In this document: positions 8,369 through 16,536 of the stretch, one piece after another
Layout of the letters: the number at the start of each line of letters is the position of its first letter
How positions within the stretch are numbered: position 1 is the first letter of the stretch
Origin: Fodinibius roseus
Lineage (GTDB): Bacteria > Bacteroidota > Rhodothermia > Balneolales > Balneolaceae
DNA: 64,000 nt
Assembly: GCF_900129315.1 (NCBI RefSeq)
Contig: NZ_FQUS01000001.1
Coordinates: forward strand, 1-64,000
Direction of reading: 5' to 3'
Position numbers and translations under genes: made by a program
The notes under the pieces: generated by a model
What the model was told of the DNA's origin: nothing
Seen by the model: the letters and a program-made list of their open reading frames with translations, nothing else
Database searches by the model: none

Positions 8369-9595
8369 ATGAGAATTGAAAGATGGTCTGTTCTGTTACT
8401 TTTTATACCGCTTCTTGCAATATTTGGATGCACCTCAGAGCAGGAGATTGAAGTCCCGAAAGCTGTTAAATCATTAGAAAACGTCACCGTCCATCCCCCG
8501 GATACGGAACCGGCCGGGGAGATTCTATTAGAAGAGGAAATTACCTACGAGGACATAGAGGAAGTAACACGCGGGCGAATTTCGGGAAATGTTGCGGTAG
8601 ATAGCCGGGGGCGGGTGTATATTCCCGACTTTCAGGCGAAAGTCGTTCATGCTTATAATGCCGATGGTTCATACCTCGATAGTATCGGGAGAGAAGGAAA
8701 GGGGCCGGGAGAGTTTCAGATGATTCGGACGATTAGAGTTGCTGACGACACCCTGCATGTATTGGATTATACCTTTCAAAAGATATCAGTATTTGATCTC
8801 CAAACAATGAAGCATATCCATGATATGCAACTCTCCATCAGTGAAGATATGCATCAATCCCCGCCTTGGTTGGATTGGACCCGCAAAAAGAAGCTGAATT
8901 ACAAGCCCCTTGATTTCTATGTCCGCTCGGACGGTAACTATTTGATATTCTTCGGTGATATGGCTATCAGCTCGGTGGATAATGTCAGTGGGCGTACTTA
9001 TGAAGTCTCCCTTTATGATCCGATAGAGAAAGTGTACCTAAAACATGATCTCCTTTCTTTTGCGTGGACGGGACAAACACTTATAGATCAATCCAGAAAG
9101 GGAATGACTGTAATGTTTAGGGTACCCCACAAGCGGGGTTCCCGGTTCGCCTATACGGGGAGCGAACTGATACACGGGTGGACGGAAGAGATACTGATTA
9201 AGATATACGATGAAGAGGGAGAGTATAAGCGGGCATTTTACCATCGGGATCCTGACATTCCCCTGGCGGTGGAAGACGCGCTTGCCCATTATAAAGATTC
9301 CGGCGAAAATGTAGTGAGAGCCATACGAAATGACACGCTTCCTGAAACCTGGCCGGCTTTCGATGCTCTGAAACTGGATGATGAGGGACGTGTGTGGATT
9401 TCAACGTTTACCCGTGATCCGCATACCTCGCAATGGTGGGTACTGGACGGGGCCGACGGAACCCTTTTAGCCCGCTTCGACTGGCCCCGGAAGAAACAAA
9501 TTGAACAAGTCAAAAACGGGAAACTCTATACCCGCGAAACCGATGAAGAAACTGGCCTGCAGAAGATTATCCGATATGATATTAAAATCAAATAA
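8369..9595 (+). CDS. 6-bladed beta-propeller lipoprotein (array copy 5)
   Basis: 408 residues. Lipobox AIFGC with Cys21, then VPKAVKSLENVTVHPPD. GKGPGEF lies near residues 110-116. A His/Trp-rich insert around residues 165-180 (HQSPPWLDWTRKKKLN) is not obvious in the neighbours. The last blades carry WWVLDGADGTLLARFDWP and the tail TDEETGLQKIIRYDIK. Same subfamily as the copies at 1992, 3386, 4845 and 10204. Expected in the envelope; ligand unknown. Confidence 0.85.
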   Translation: MRIERWSVLLLFIPLLAIFGCTSEQEIEVPKAVKSLENVTVHPPDTEPAGEILLEEEITYEDIEEVTRGRISGNVAVDSRGRVYIPDFQAKVVHAYNADGSYLDSIGREGKGPGEFQMIRTIRVADDTLHVLDYTFQKISVFDLQTMKHIHDMQLSISEDMHQSPPWLDWTRKKKLNYKPLDFYVRSDGNYLIFFGDMAISSVDNVSGRTYEVSLYDPIEKVYLKHDLLSFAWTGQTLIDQSRKGMTVMFRVPHKRGSRFAYTGSELIHGWTEEILIKIYDEEGEYKRAFYHRDPDIPLAVEDALAHYKDSGENVVRAIRNDTLPETWPAFDALKLDDEGRVWISTFTRDPHTSQWWVLDGADGTLLARFDWPRKKQIEQVKNGKLYTRETDEETGLQKIIRYDIKIK

Positions 9596-9607
9596 ACCAG
9601 ATCTATC

Positions 9608-10109
9608 ATGAAAAGAATACTATTAATTTTTGGGATAGGTATCTTACTCATAGGATGTGGAGAAACCGATGAGGTGCACCAAATGTCTGCCGATTCCCAG
9701 GAAATAGATAGTATTGCTTTAAGCGTTCCAGAACATATTCGTGAGCTGGACAGCCTGAAGATATATTCCCCGGATACACAGGACGATGACACCGTCACCT
9801 TTGAACAAAAGCAGGTCTTTGAGAGCAATAAAGAAGTATTTATGAAGGGTTATATCGGTGAGGTTGCCATTGATAAACAAGACATGGTGTACATATCGGG
9901 AAGTAATATGGGTAATTTGGGGATCTATGTCTTCCAGCCCGATGGTAGCCACTTGACGACTCTAAGCCTCTTTGGCCCGGCGAAGTGTTATGGCGCCTTC
10001 CTTTCAGATAGTCGTTAAAAATGGATATTTGTATAGCCATGAACAAGATATGGAGGCAGGAATAGATCGTATTGTGAAATACCGCATTGAATTTAAGCAG
10101 CGGCAATAG
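9608..10109 (+). pseudogene. 6-bladed beta-propeller copy with a large internal deletion
   Basis: The 5' part is intact: lipobox LLIGC (Cys17), VPEHIRELDSLKIYSPD and first blades to VFQPDGSHLTTLSLFGP. At the place of the GPGE motif (about 9978-9990) the sequence jumps to the last blade: a shifted frame reads GEVLWRLPF and another reads VVKNGYLYSHEQDMEAGID and KYRIEFKQRQ, stopping at 10107-10109. Roughly 250 codons are missing, and the junction is also out of frame, giving a premature stop at 10016-10018. The junction lies in a GGCGAA string that could encode the GE of GPGE on one side and of the last blade on the other, suggesting deletion between short repeats. Confidence 0.75.
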
Positions 10110-10203
10110 TTGTAAATTAAATATTGGAAAAAATAAGGATTATCTCAGATCCCCATAATTTGGGAAATAAATATCAAATACTATCCATTAAACTCAGGCA
10201 GAT

Positions 10204-11400
10204 ATGAAAAATATTCTCTTCGACATCTTGATATTTGTTATTTGCATTGGTTGTTCCAACAGGAGTGCTGTAGACTTGCCGGAGCATATTAAAAACCAGG
10301 ATCTTGAGAACCTGACAATTTATCAAGCAGACGTCCAGCCAAATCAAACAATTCAACTTATACGTGAGCAGGCCTTTGGTAATTCAGAAGATGTTCTGAT
10401 TGGGAACCCGAGTCAGTTAGAAGCAGACCGTTCCGGAAGGGTATATATCGGGGATTCTCAACAAAAATCAATTCATGTTTTCCAACCGGACGGTAACTAT
10501 CTCTCAAGTATTGGAAGAGAAGGCCAGGGTCCCGGAGAATTCCAATGGATTGGTAACATGCAGATTCTTTCCGATGAACTATTTATTTATGATCCGAATA
10601 GCCACAGACTTAATGTATTCAGAATACCGGAAAACTCAAATACAGCTCCTGAATTTCTTCATTCGGTTGTTATCTCCGGGGATAATTTCGAAGGAATTCC
10701 CGAAGCAAATTTTATGTCTCCCAGGTTGTACAGAATTCGCAATGACGGTTCTCTTATACTTTTTTCAAGAAATTCAATCTTCCAGTATCGTCAGGACCCG
10801 GAGTTTCAGGGGGTAACCCGGTACTATCTGGTGAATATGGAAGATGAGACTTCGATTGATACGATTTTTGAAATGGACATGCCCGAACATATCGTAACAG
10901 AGTGGTTTACCATTCCAGCACCCTTTAATGCCCGTGGATTGATGGCGCTCTCATCCGATGACCGAATTTTCTCGGTATGGACTGACGATATTTTGATTAA
11001 GGTACACAGCCCCGATGGAGTCTATGAACGATCGTTTTATTATCCATTTGTCAATCATGACCTGAATCGTGAAGATGCAATAAACAGCATGGACGATCAT
11101 GAGCAACTTCAGAAAGCAGTTCGAAGTATGGAGCTTCCAAAAACGTGGCCTGCGTTAGACCGGATGTTTATTGACGATAAGGACCGAATCTGGATCGCCA
11201 CCATTGTGGATGATCTTGATATTTTTGAATGGTGGGTGATGAATGAAGAGGGGGAACTGTTGACACGATTTAACTGGCCGAGAAGTAAACAAATTGTAAA
11301 AGTCAAAAACGGCAAGCTGTATGCTCGCAAAACGGAAGAAGAGACCGGCCTGGAGGAGATAGTGCGGTATGATATTAAAATGAAAACAGTGTTCAAGTGA
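10204..11400 (+). CDS. 6-bladed beta-propeller lipoprotein (array copy 6)
   Basis: 398 residues. Lipobox CIGC with Cys17, then LPEHIKNQDLENLTIYQ. GQGPGEF lies near residues 107-113. The conserved end comprises DRMFIDDKDRIWIATIVDD, EWWVMNEEGELLTRFNWP and RKTEEETGLEEIVRYDIK. Very similar in its last third to the truncated copy at 6064-6840, so these two are probably recent duplicates. Expected to be an envelope lipoprotein; ligand unknown. Confidence 0.85.
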   Translation: MKNILFDILIFVICIGCSNRSAVDLPEHIKNQDLENLTIYQADVQPNQTIQLIREQAFGNSEDVLIGNPSQLEADRSGRVYIGDSQQKSIHVFQPDGNYLSSIGREGQGPGEFQWIGNMQILSDELFIYDPNSHRLNVFRIPENSNTAPEFLHSVVISGDNFEGIPEANFMSPRLYRIRNDGSLILFSRNSIFQYRQDPEFQGVTRYYLVNMEDETSIDTIFEMDMPEHIVTEWFTIPAPFNARGLMALSSDDRIFSVWTDDILIKVHSPDGVYERSFYYPFVNHDLNREDAINSMDDHEQLQKAVRSMELPKTWPALDRMFIDDKDRIWIATIVDDLDIFEWWVMNEEGELLTRFNWPRSKQIVKVKNGKLYARKTEEETGLEEIVRYDIKMKTVFK

Positions 11401-11537
11401 TAAGTGCAACAGCGCGGTGTGTTAACGATTGCTGAATGAGAGCAGGAAAATCAAATTTTAGCACGGGCTGAAATTTCAGGTATCCAGAGTTTTATATATA
11501 GAATATTACATAAATTCCTGGTTTTAAATGAAATATT

Positions 11538-12728
11538 ATGAAAGGTCAATTTATCCTGATACGTCTTTTTGTTTCCTTGTTGATTGTTGCTGCTTGCAGT
11601 AACCAGAGAGAAAAGGAACCGGACCTTCTCCTGGCTAACAGTCAACAGGAAAACCATTTGAGGAAAAATTACGGCCAAAAAATAACAGGTATGGCTGAAG
11701 AGGCCCTGCAGGAAGGGCCGTTTTCCGTAATGGATAAAAACTTCACGCCTCCCAGCGGTGATAAGCATGATTATATGAGCATTGGCATCTATTGGTGGCC
11801 TAACCCTGACAGGGAAGATGGATTACCTTGGATCCGCAAGGATGGCCAGGTAAATCCTCAGGTAAGAGAAATTACCGATGCCACCTATTATAATAAAACC
11901 CGAAACAATGGACTGGTTTTGGGCTTGGCTTACCATATAACAGGTGAAGAGCAATATGCTGCTAAGGCAGCAGAGCTTTTAAAAACCTGGTTTCTTAGAG
12001 ACTCCACAAAAATGAATCCCAACCTTAATTTTGGCCAGGGAGTGCCGGGAAGGACGGAAGGCAGGCGTTATGGTATTATTGAAACCCGTGAAAATGCCTA
12101 TATTTTTGATGCTATCCGATTAATACAAAACAGTCAATTCTGGAATGAAGAAAATACTAAAGCTATGCAGGCATGGTTTGGGCAATATTTGGATTGGTTG
12201 TTAACCAGTACATTAGGTCAACTGGAAGGGGAAACTACCAATAACCATGGTATTTGGTATGATTTCCAGGTGGCGTCCATTGCATTAGCTTTGGGTGATA
12301 CTGTCCAGGTAGAAAAACAATTGACACGAGCTAAGGAGAGAATAAAAGAACATATAGAGGCAGATGGCAGTCAGCCGAGAGAGTTGGCCAGAACTAAATC
12401 CTATAGTTACAGTACCATGAATTTGCAGGGGATGATGGCGTTGGCTATGATCGGTGAAAAAATAGGCATGGATTTGTGGAACTATCAGGATGAGGAAGGT
12501 GCAGGCATCCAAACGGCGTTGGATTTTTTATTGCCCGCTGCTTTACAGGAACAGGAATGGCAGCATGAGCAAATAGAACCAATCGGAGAAAGTATGGATA
12601 AGCTAACAAAATTATTGCTGGTGGCGAATTATAAATATCCTGATAGTAATTACGGCAAAACTGCAAAGAAAATCCGTGAATTATATGAACTTGATCATGA
12701 ATTATTGCTTGGATTATACCAGTTTTAA
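11538..12728 (+). CDS. Alginate lyase family lipoprotein
   Basis: 396 residues. The signal peptide ends LIVAAC (Cys20), so the enzyme is probably lipid-anchored in the envelope. Family features are DYMSIGIYWWPNP followed by DGLPWIRKDGQVNP, then EGETTNNHGIWYDFQVASIA and SYSYSTMNLQGMMALAMIG. These match the alginate lyase superfamily domain (PF05426 type, alpha-toroid fold), which cleaves uronate-containing polysaccharides by beta-elimination; the NNHG and Tyr-rich segments are the likely active-site regions. The exact substrate cannot be told. It sits between propeller lipoproteins, 15 bases before the next gene, so the two are likely co-transcribed. It is the only recognisable enzyme in the array. 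Confidence 0.8.
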   Translation: MKGQFILIRLFVSLLIVAACSNQREKEPDLLLANSQQENHLRKNYGQKITGMAEEALQEGPFSVMDKNFTPPSGDKHDYMSIGIYWWPNPDREDGLPWIRKDGQVNPQVREITDATYYNKTRNNGLVLGLAYHITGEEQYAAKAAELLKTWFLRDSTKMNPNLNFGQGVPGRTEGRRYGIIETRENAYIFDAIRLIQNSQFWNEENTKAMQAWFGQYLDWLLTSTLGQLEGETTNNHGIWYDFQVASIALALGDTVQVEKQLTRAKERIKEHIEADGSQPRELARTKSYSYSTMNLQGMMALAMIGEKIGMDLWNYQDEEGAGIQTALDFLLPAALQEQEWQHEQIEPIGESMDKLTKLLLVANYKYPDSNYGKTAKKIRELYELDHELLLGLYQF

Positions 12729-12743
12729 AAAAATATATTAGGG

Positions 12744-13877
12744 ATGAAAAATAGCATGCTCATTTGCTTTTTTCTCACAGCAGTTACGCTGTTATCCGGA
12801 TGTCGTTCCCAAACGGAGCAATCCTCATTCCCGGGTCCTCCTTCTGCTCTGGAAATAACGAAGGAACGGTTTTTAGATGAGAACCTTGTGGATAGCATGA
12901 TGATCTACGTGCCTGGTGCGCTCCAAACTGATTCGGGGGGTAATGTCTATGTGTTTGATGAAGGGCAGATGAATATTAAAGTCTTCTCTGAAGAGGGACG
13001 TCCACTGCGGATAATCGGGCACCGGGGACGTGGTCCGGGAGAATTCATCAGCAACAGCGGTTTTTTTGTCTATCGTGACTCCCTGTATGCTTTTGATCGA
13101 AAGCTGCAGCGGTTAATCGTTTTTTCGACGGTGGGCACGCCGGAAACGGTTTACCCGCTGAAAGTAGCCGCGCCCCTTGTTTTAAAACCAGTGGGAGAAG
13201 ACCATCACCTGGGTATTTATGCTGGTTATACAGGACCGGAATCGCGTTCAAATGTTAACTATGCCCGGGAGCATGCCAGCGACTTTTCAACGAAAGGAGA
13301 TCCATTTTTGCAGCTTACCCGGCTTGTTCCTGAGCTTGAGGGAGTGAAAGATCTTTTGAAATTTCGACTTGGTAATGTCCTGATGGTTGAGGAGAATAAA
13401 TTTATTTATGTTCCTTCTATTTACACAGGCAAGCTGTTCCAATTTGCAAAAAAGGATGATCAATGGGAGCATACACATACTTATTGGGGACGTACGGAGC
13501 TTAATCCTTATACGTTATTGGAAAGCGATTCAGACCGATATCCTGATATAACCCTGAGTTCTGCCCGGCAGCATAAACCGGTTGAATACGTGATTCATAA
13601 CCAGTCACGCGGGTTGCTGAGGCATCGAGACAAAATTTATCACTTTACCCTATGTGAATTTGATGATAATCGGGAGGCACGAGTGTTCGGGGTGGAGATA
13701 TTCGATAAAGAGATGCAGCTGCTGGGTTATGTTCCTATAAAAACGATCGGAATCACGAATGAAAAAGGCAACACTATTGGCTGGCATGCCGAAGCTACGG
13801 ATAGCAGGGGTAATGTTTATATACGGGATCGTACTATTAATGAAAGCAATATCTGGCTGTTGAAATTCCATTGGTAA
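12744..13877 (+). CDS. 6-bladed beta-propeller lipoprotein (array copy 7)
   Basis: 377 residues. Lipobox LLSGC with Cys20. GRGPGEF lies near residues 95-101, preceded by SEEGRPLRIIGHRG. It lacks the ENLTVY N-terminal block and the DEETGL...RYDIK tail of the main subfamily, ending instead RTINESNIWLLKFHW. Only 15 bases separate it from the alginate-lyase-like gene, so they probably form one transcription unit. An envelope location is expected; function unknown. Confidence 0.82.
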   Translation: MKNSMLICFFLTAVTLLSGCRSQTEQSSFPGPPSALEITKERFLDENLVDSMMIYVPGALQTDSGGNVYVFDEGQMNIKVFSEEGRPLRIIGHRGRGPGEFISNSGFFVYRDSLYAFDRKLQRLIVFSTVGTPETVYPLKVAAPLVLKPVGEDHHLGIYAGYTGPESRSNVNYAREHASDFSTKGDPFLQLTRLVPELEGVKDLLKFRLGNVLMVEENKFIYVPSIYTGKLFQFAKKDDQWEHTHTYWGRTELNPYTLLESDSDRYPDITLSSARQHKPVEYVIHNQSRGLLRHRDKIYHFTLCEFDDNREARVFGVEIFDKEMQLLGYVPIKTIGITNEKGNTIGWHAEATDSRGNVYIRDRTINESNIWLLKFHW

Positions 13878-13881
13878 GAGA

Positions 13882-13965
13882 GGGTTTGCCCCTGACCAAA
13901 ACGAAATCCTCTTTGCGAATTCCATGGAAGGAATAATATTGAGAGCCGAGTGGCCGATTGATTAG
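13882..13965 (+). pseudogene. C-terminal tail relic of a propeller copy (17735-type)
   Basis: The frame reads FAPDQNEILFANSMEG and then RAEWPID before TAG. It matches the last codons of the gene at 17735-18778 (QKEILFANSMEG, then SAEWPIN) at both DNA and protein level. Nothing upstream of the tail remains. It directly precedes a second tail relic, in the same order as the two intact genes at 17735 and 18886. Confidence 0.8.
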
Positions 13966-13977
13966 GGAGAAATTATT

Positions 13978-14070
13978 ATCGATTTTGACAATCAGCGAAT
14001 ATTTACTGTAACGGAAGAGGCCGAAATCCAGGCATACCCTTTTAATAGCGGAAGTAACTCTCCTAAGTGA
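13978..14070 (+). pseudogene. C-terminal tail relic of a propeller copy (18886-type)
   Basis: IDFDNQRIFTVTEEAEIQAYPF matches the end of the 18886-20046 gene (IDFANQRIFVVTEEAEIRAYPF). The DNA after it (AGCGGAAGTAACTCT) also matches the bases that follow the stop codon of that gene, although here the original stop is lost and the frame runs on to 14070. So coding tail and 3' flank were copied together, and the rest has been deleted. Confidence 0.8.
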
Positions 14071-14105
14071 TGTTCTGTAGTTCAAGCCTACAAAATAATA
14101 TATGT

Positions 14106-15257
14106 ATGAATAAATTAGCCAGTCTCATAGTAATTTTTGTCTTTTTTTTGGGGATAGGGAACACGCCCCCTTTGTTAGCGCAGGAAGGAGATCCTGTAGA
14201 ATATGACGAGCTCCCGGTCATAAAAGTGGATATCGATACAGAGATCAGGGAAGCACAAGGGTATCTTCCCGGCCGACTCAATGATCTGATCCTTATGTCG
14301 GATGGAACTCTGCTGGTTTCAGACATACAGAAAAAAACGATCGAGCAGTTTAATACGGAGGGCAAATATATGGGAACGATAGCCCGGGAGGGGCAAGGTC
14401 CCGGTGAACTGCCCTTCATGTTTACTCTTGCAGGTGGAGAAAACGATACGCTTATCGTTCAGCATAGCTCATCGACGCAGGTCGATTTTTTCGGGCAAGA
14501 ATCCGGTGGGATATATACCCATGCAAGGTCAAGTAAAACAGATCCCGGGGAGAATTATCATCCGGCAGCCATTGTCGGATCACATTCCGGGTCAAGCTAC
14601 TATTATGCTATCAGAAGCAAAACAGAGGTTGACACTGACCTCCCGGAATACAAAATGGATCCCATAGTTATTATGGATGGATTCCAACATATTATCCGGG
14701 ATTCATTGCACATGCTGAAGAGACCCAATTATGTATATGCAGACCCAACGAAATATTCCACAAATATCACCTTTGGCGGGAAAACTCCGGTGGGTATGCC
14801 CCCCTATCGTTATCAGGATCGTTTTAGAATGATGGATAACGGCCATTATCTGATAGCACATCCCGATAGCTCCGCTTTGTTTATCAATAACAGGAATGAT
14901 GAACTGATCAGGCAAATCCCTTTGAATGTAGAACCTAGGCATGTACAAAAAAGTGATTTGGATTATCATTTGAGTGAGGAACCCAGGGAGGCCAGCCGGA
15001 GGCTGAAAAGATATGTGCCCGAATTGAAACCTCCGTTTCTGAATATTTGGGTTTCGCCTGATTATATCCTCCTTCATACGGACAACAGCGGGGAGGGAAA
15101 GGAAATGGCGGTCTTCACGATGGAAGGAGAGCCCATCGGCAAATTTTATCTATCCGAATTTGACGACATCCGGTATTTCAGAAATAACCGGATTTACACT
15201 CTGTACAAAAATCCGGAAAGGGAACATAGCATCCGGATTTATAACGTATATTTATAA
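14106..15257 (+). CDS. 6-bladed beta-propeller protein with Sec signal peptide (array copy 8)
   Basis: 383 residues from the ATG at 14106, chosen because MNKLASLIVIFVFFLG begins a clean signal peptide; an ATG 39 bases upstream would add charged and polar residues before it. Unlike its neighbours it has no lipobox and probably ends in LLAQ-E, so it should be a soluble periplasmic or secreted protein. GQGPGEL lies near residues 96-102. Blade-like segments continue to RYFRNNRIYTLYKNPERE and IYNVYL. It follows two tail relics. Function unknown. Confidence 0.78.
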   Translation: MNKLASLIVIFVFFLGIGNTPPLLAQEGDPVEYDELPVIKVDIDTEIREAQGYLPGRLNDLILMSDGTLLVSDIQKKTIEQFNTEGKYMGTIAREGQGPGELPFMFTLAGGENDTLIVQHSSSTQVDFFGQESGGIYTHARSSKTDPGENYHPAAIVGSHSGSSYYYAIRSKTEVDTDLPEYKMDPIVIMDGFQHIIRDSLHMLKRPNYVYADPTKYSTNITFGGKTPVGMPPYRYQDRFRMMDNGHYLIAHPDSSALFINNRNDELIRQIPLNVEPRHVQKSDLDYHLSEEPREASRRLKRYVPELKPPFLNIWVSPDYILLHTDNSGEGKEMAVFTMEGEPIGKFYLSEFDDIRYFRNNRIYTLYKNPEREHSIRIYNVYL

Positions 15258-15355
15258 ATAAGGGTTGTCATAGCAGAGAAAAACATCTCCTTGAATCGGA
15301 TGATAAAAGTTATTGCTCATCTGATGGATAAGAGTTGGACGTCTCAGAACCCTTT

Positions 15356-15550
15356 TTACTCCACTTCATACACCAGACTGCCGGGTTTTTTCATCTTTTT
15401 GGAAGCATTAAGCATTTCTATACCAACCACATTCCCATCTTTGTCATAGTCAATAATAACACCGGGTTTATCCTCATCGCTTTCTACAATTTCAGCATCA
15501 GTGAATCGTAAGTATACGATATCGGTTTCTTTGTCAAATCTAATATTCAT
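15356..15550 (-). CDS. DUF2283 domain protein
   Basis: 64 residues from the ATG at 15550: MNIRFDKETDIVYLRFTD, then ESDEDKPGVIIDYDKDG and VVGIEMLNASK. This is the full DUF2283 pattern (DxxxDxLYxxF..., DYDxxGxVVGIEILxAS). Such proteins are commonly encoded just after a DUF4258 gene, as here, and are suspected small toxin-antitoxin-like modules; no biochemical role is established. The start codon lies inside the last codons of the upstream DUF4258 sequence, so translational coupling is likely. A TTG nine bases earlier is an alternative start. Confidence 0.85.
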   Translation of the reverse strand: MNIRFDKETDIVYLRFTDAEIVESDEDKPGVIIDYDKDGNVVGIEMLNASKKMKKPGSLVYEVE

Positions 15551-15769
15551 ACTTATCAATGTTGGACGTTTTGTAAGCGGTAATCACTAAAGGGGTTGTT
15601 TGCAAATATTAATAAAAATACGATATAAATATTTTGATTCTTTTTCTTTGATAATTTTTTGAAAAATCTTTTTGCAATCAGATTCTTGTAAAACGGCGTC
15701 AGGTTGTTCAATAATTGAATTTATTGTTTGTGGATTTAACCCACGGTCTTTTATGCGTTTTTTTTGCAT
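15540..15769 (-). pseudogene. Frameshifted DUF4258 protein
   Basis: The frame from 15769 reads MQKKRIKDRGLNPQTINSII, then EQPDAVLQE and YLYRIFINICKQPL, where it stops at 15587. The next frame continues in family register as VITAYKTSNIDKYEY and stops at 15540, overlapping the start of the DUF2283 gene. DUF4258 proteins are RelE-like folds that usually end VxTAYKTxKxxKY, so a single-base shift near 15590 splits one gene. The true 5' end may also be shortened: HMQKKRIKDRG lies at the first helix of the family. Read as a degenerate toxin-like gene. Confidence 0.7.
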
Positions 15770-15946
15770 GTGCAGAAAAAGAAAAATCCATTTAGGATAT
15801 TATAAAATAATCATTTTTCATACATCAATAGTATTATTTCTTTTTTAAAGATAAAAGTCAGGTATAGACGAGTTGCTTTATTCTGAATAATTTGGCTTTC
15901 TTTTTAAACTTCCTATGATTTCTTGTTCCTTAATCGTTTTTAAAAA

Positions 15947-16174
15947 ATGAAGAAAATTAATCGAATTACGTTTGACCAAAATATTATGGGAGGGCGCCCC
16001 TGTATTCGAGGAATGCGAGTGACTGTAGGTACTATCGTAGGATTAGTAGCTTCCGGACACTCTAAAGATCATATTTTGGAGCTATATCCCTATCTGGAAA
16101 GAGAAGACATAACTCAAGCACTGCGATGTGCTGCATGGCGGGCCGATGAACTTGAATTACCGCTTGTTACATAA
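15947..16174 (+). CDS. DUF433 domain protein
   Basis: 75 residues: ITFDQNIMGGRPCIRGMRVT, then VASGHSKDHILELYPYLERE and ALRCAAWRADE. This is the DUF433 (VapB45-like) signature of a winged-helix DNA-binding antitoxin. The usual partner, a PIN-like DUF5615 protein, is not seen directly downstream, where only relics lie. It may therefore be an orphan antitoxin. Confidence 0.88.
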   Translation: MKKINRITFDQNIMGGRPCIRGMRVTVGTIVGLVASGHSKDHILELYPYLEREDITQALRCAAWRADELELPLVT

Positions 16175-16228
16175 ACCTGGTTTTTGCATTCATATTCACA
16201 GAATCAATACAAACTTGTGACTATTCTT

Positions 16229-16300
16229 GAAATTTTCCTCTACGCGCTTAACTTACCAGTATGCTATCCAGACTTTTCCATAGGCGTTATTTTATATTAT
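16229..16300 (+). repeat. Partial second copy of the RND gene leader and first codons
   Basis: These bases are nearly identical to 20190-20260, the leader of the RND pump gene plus its first codons. Both read GAAATTTTCC, then ACGCGCTTAACTTACCA and the start MLSRLFHRRY. Downstream of about 16290 the similarity ends and the frame runs into unrelated sequence with a stop. So the 5' end of the pump gene, which bounds the array on the right, exists as a duplicate 4 kb inside it. Confidence 0.8.
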
Positions 16301-16383
16301 TTTTAAATGAGGAGAGGCTACGGAGACTTGGTCCCACCTTATACATTAACCGAATATTCTAATGTACAAGCCCAAAAGCCACA

Positions 16384-16491
16384 GAGCCTTATATGCCTTT
16401 ATATATTTCATCAGATAATAAGGCGTATCTATTGGAGAATGATGATCCTGATAACTTTACCATAGGAGTACATGAGGTATCCGGAGATTAA
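16384..16491 (+). pseudogene. C-terminal tail relic of a propeller copy (16537-type)
   Basis: The frame reads EPYMPLYISSDNKAYLLEND, then DPDNFTIGVHEVSGD and stop. It matches the end of the next gene (LPYILGNVSNDKFYLIEDDN, PDHFTVGVYELVSHD). Only this tail remains; upstream lies the RND leader copy. The 16175-16536 gap therefore holds two relics and no intact gene. Confidence 0.78.
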
Positions 16492-16536
16492 GCTGTTTCT
16501 TATGGTTGTTGTCATCCAAACAAATCATGAATAGAT

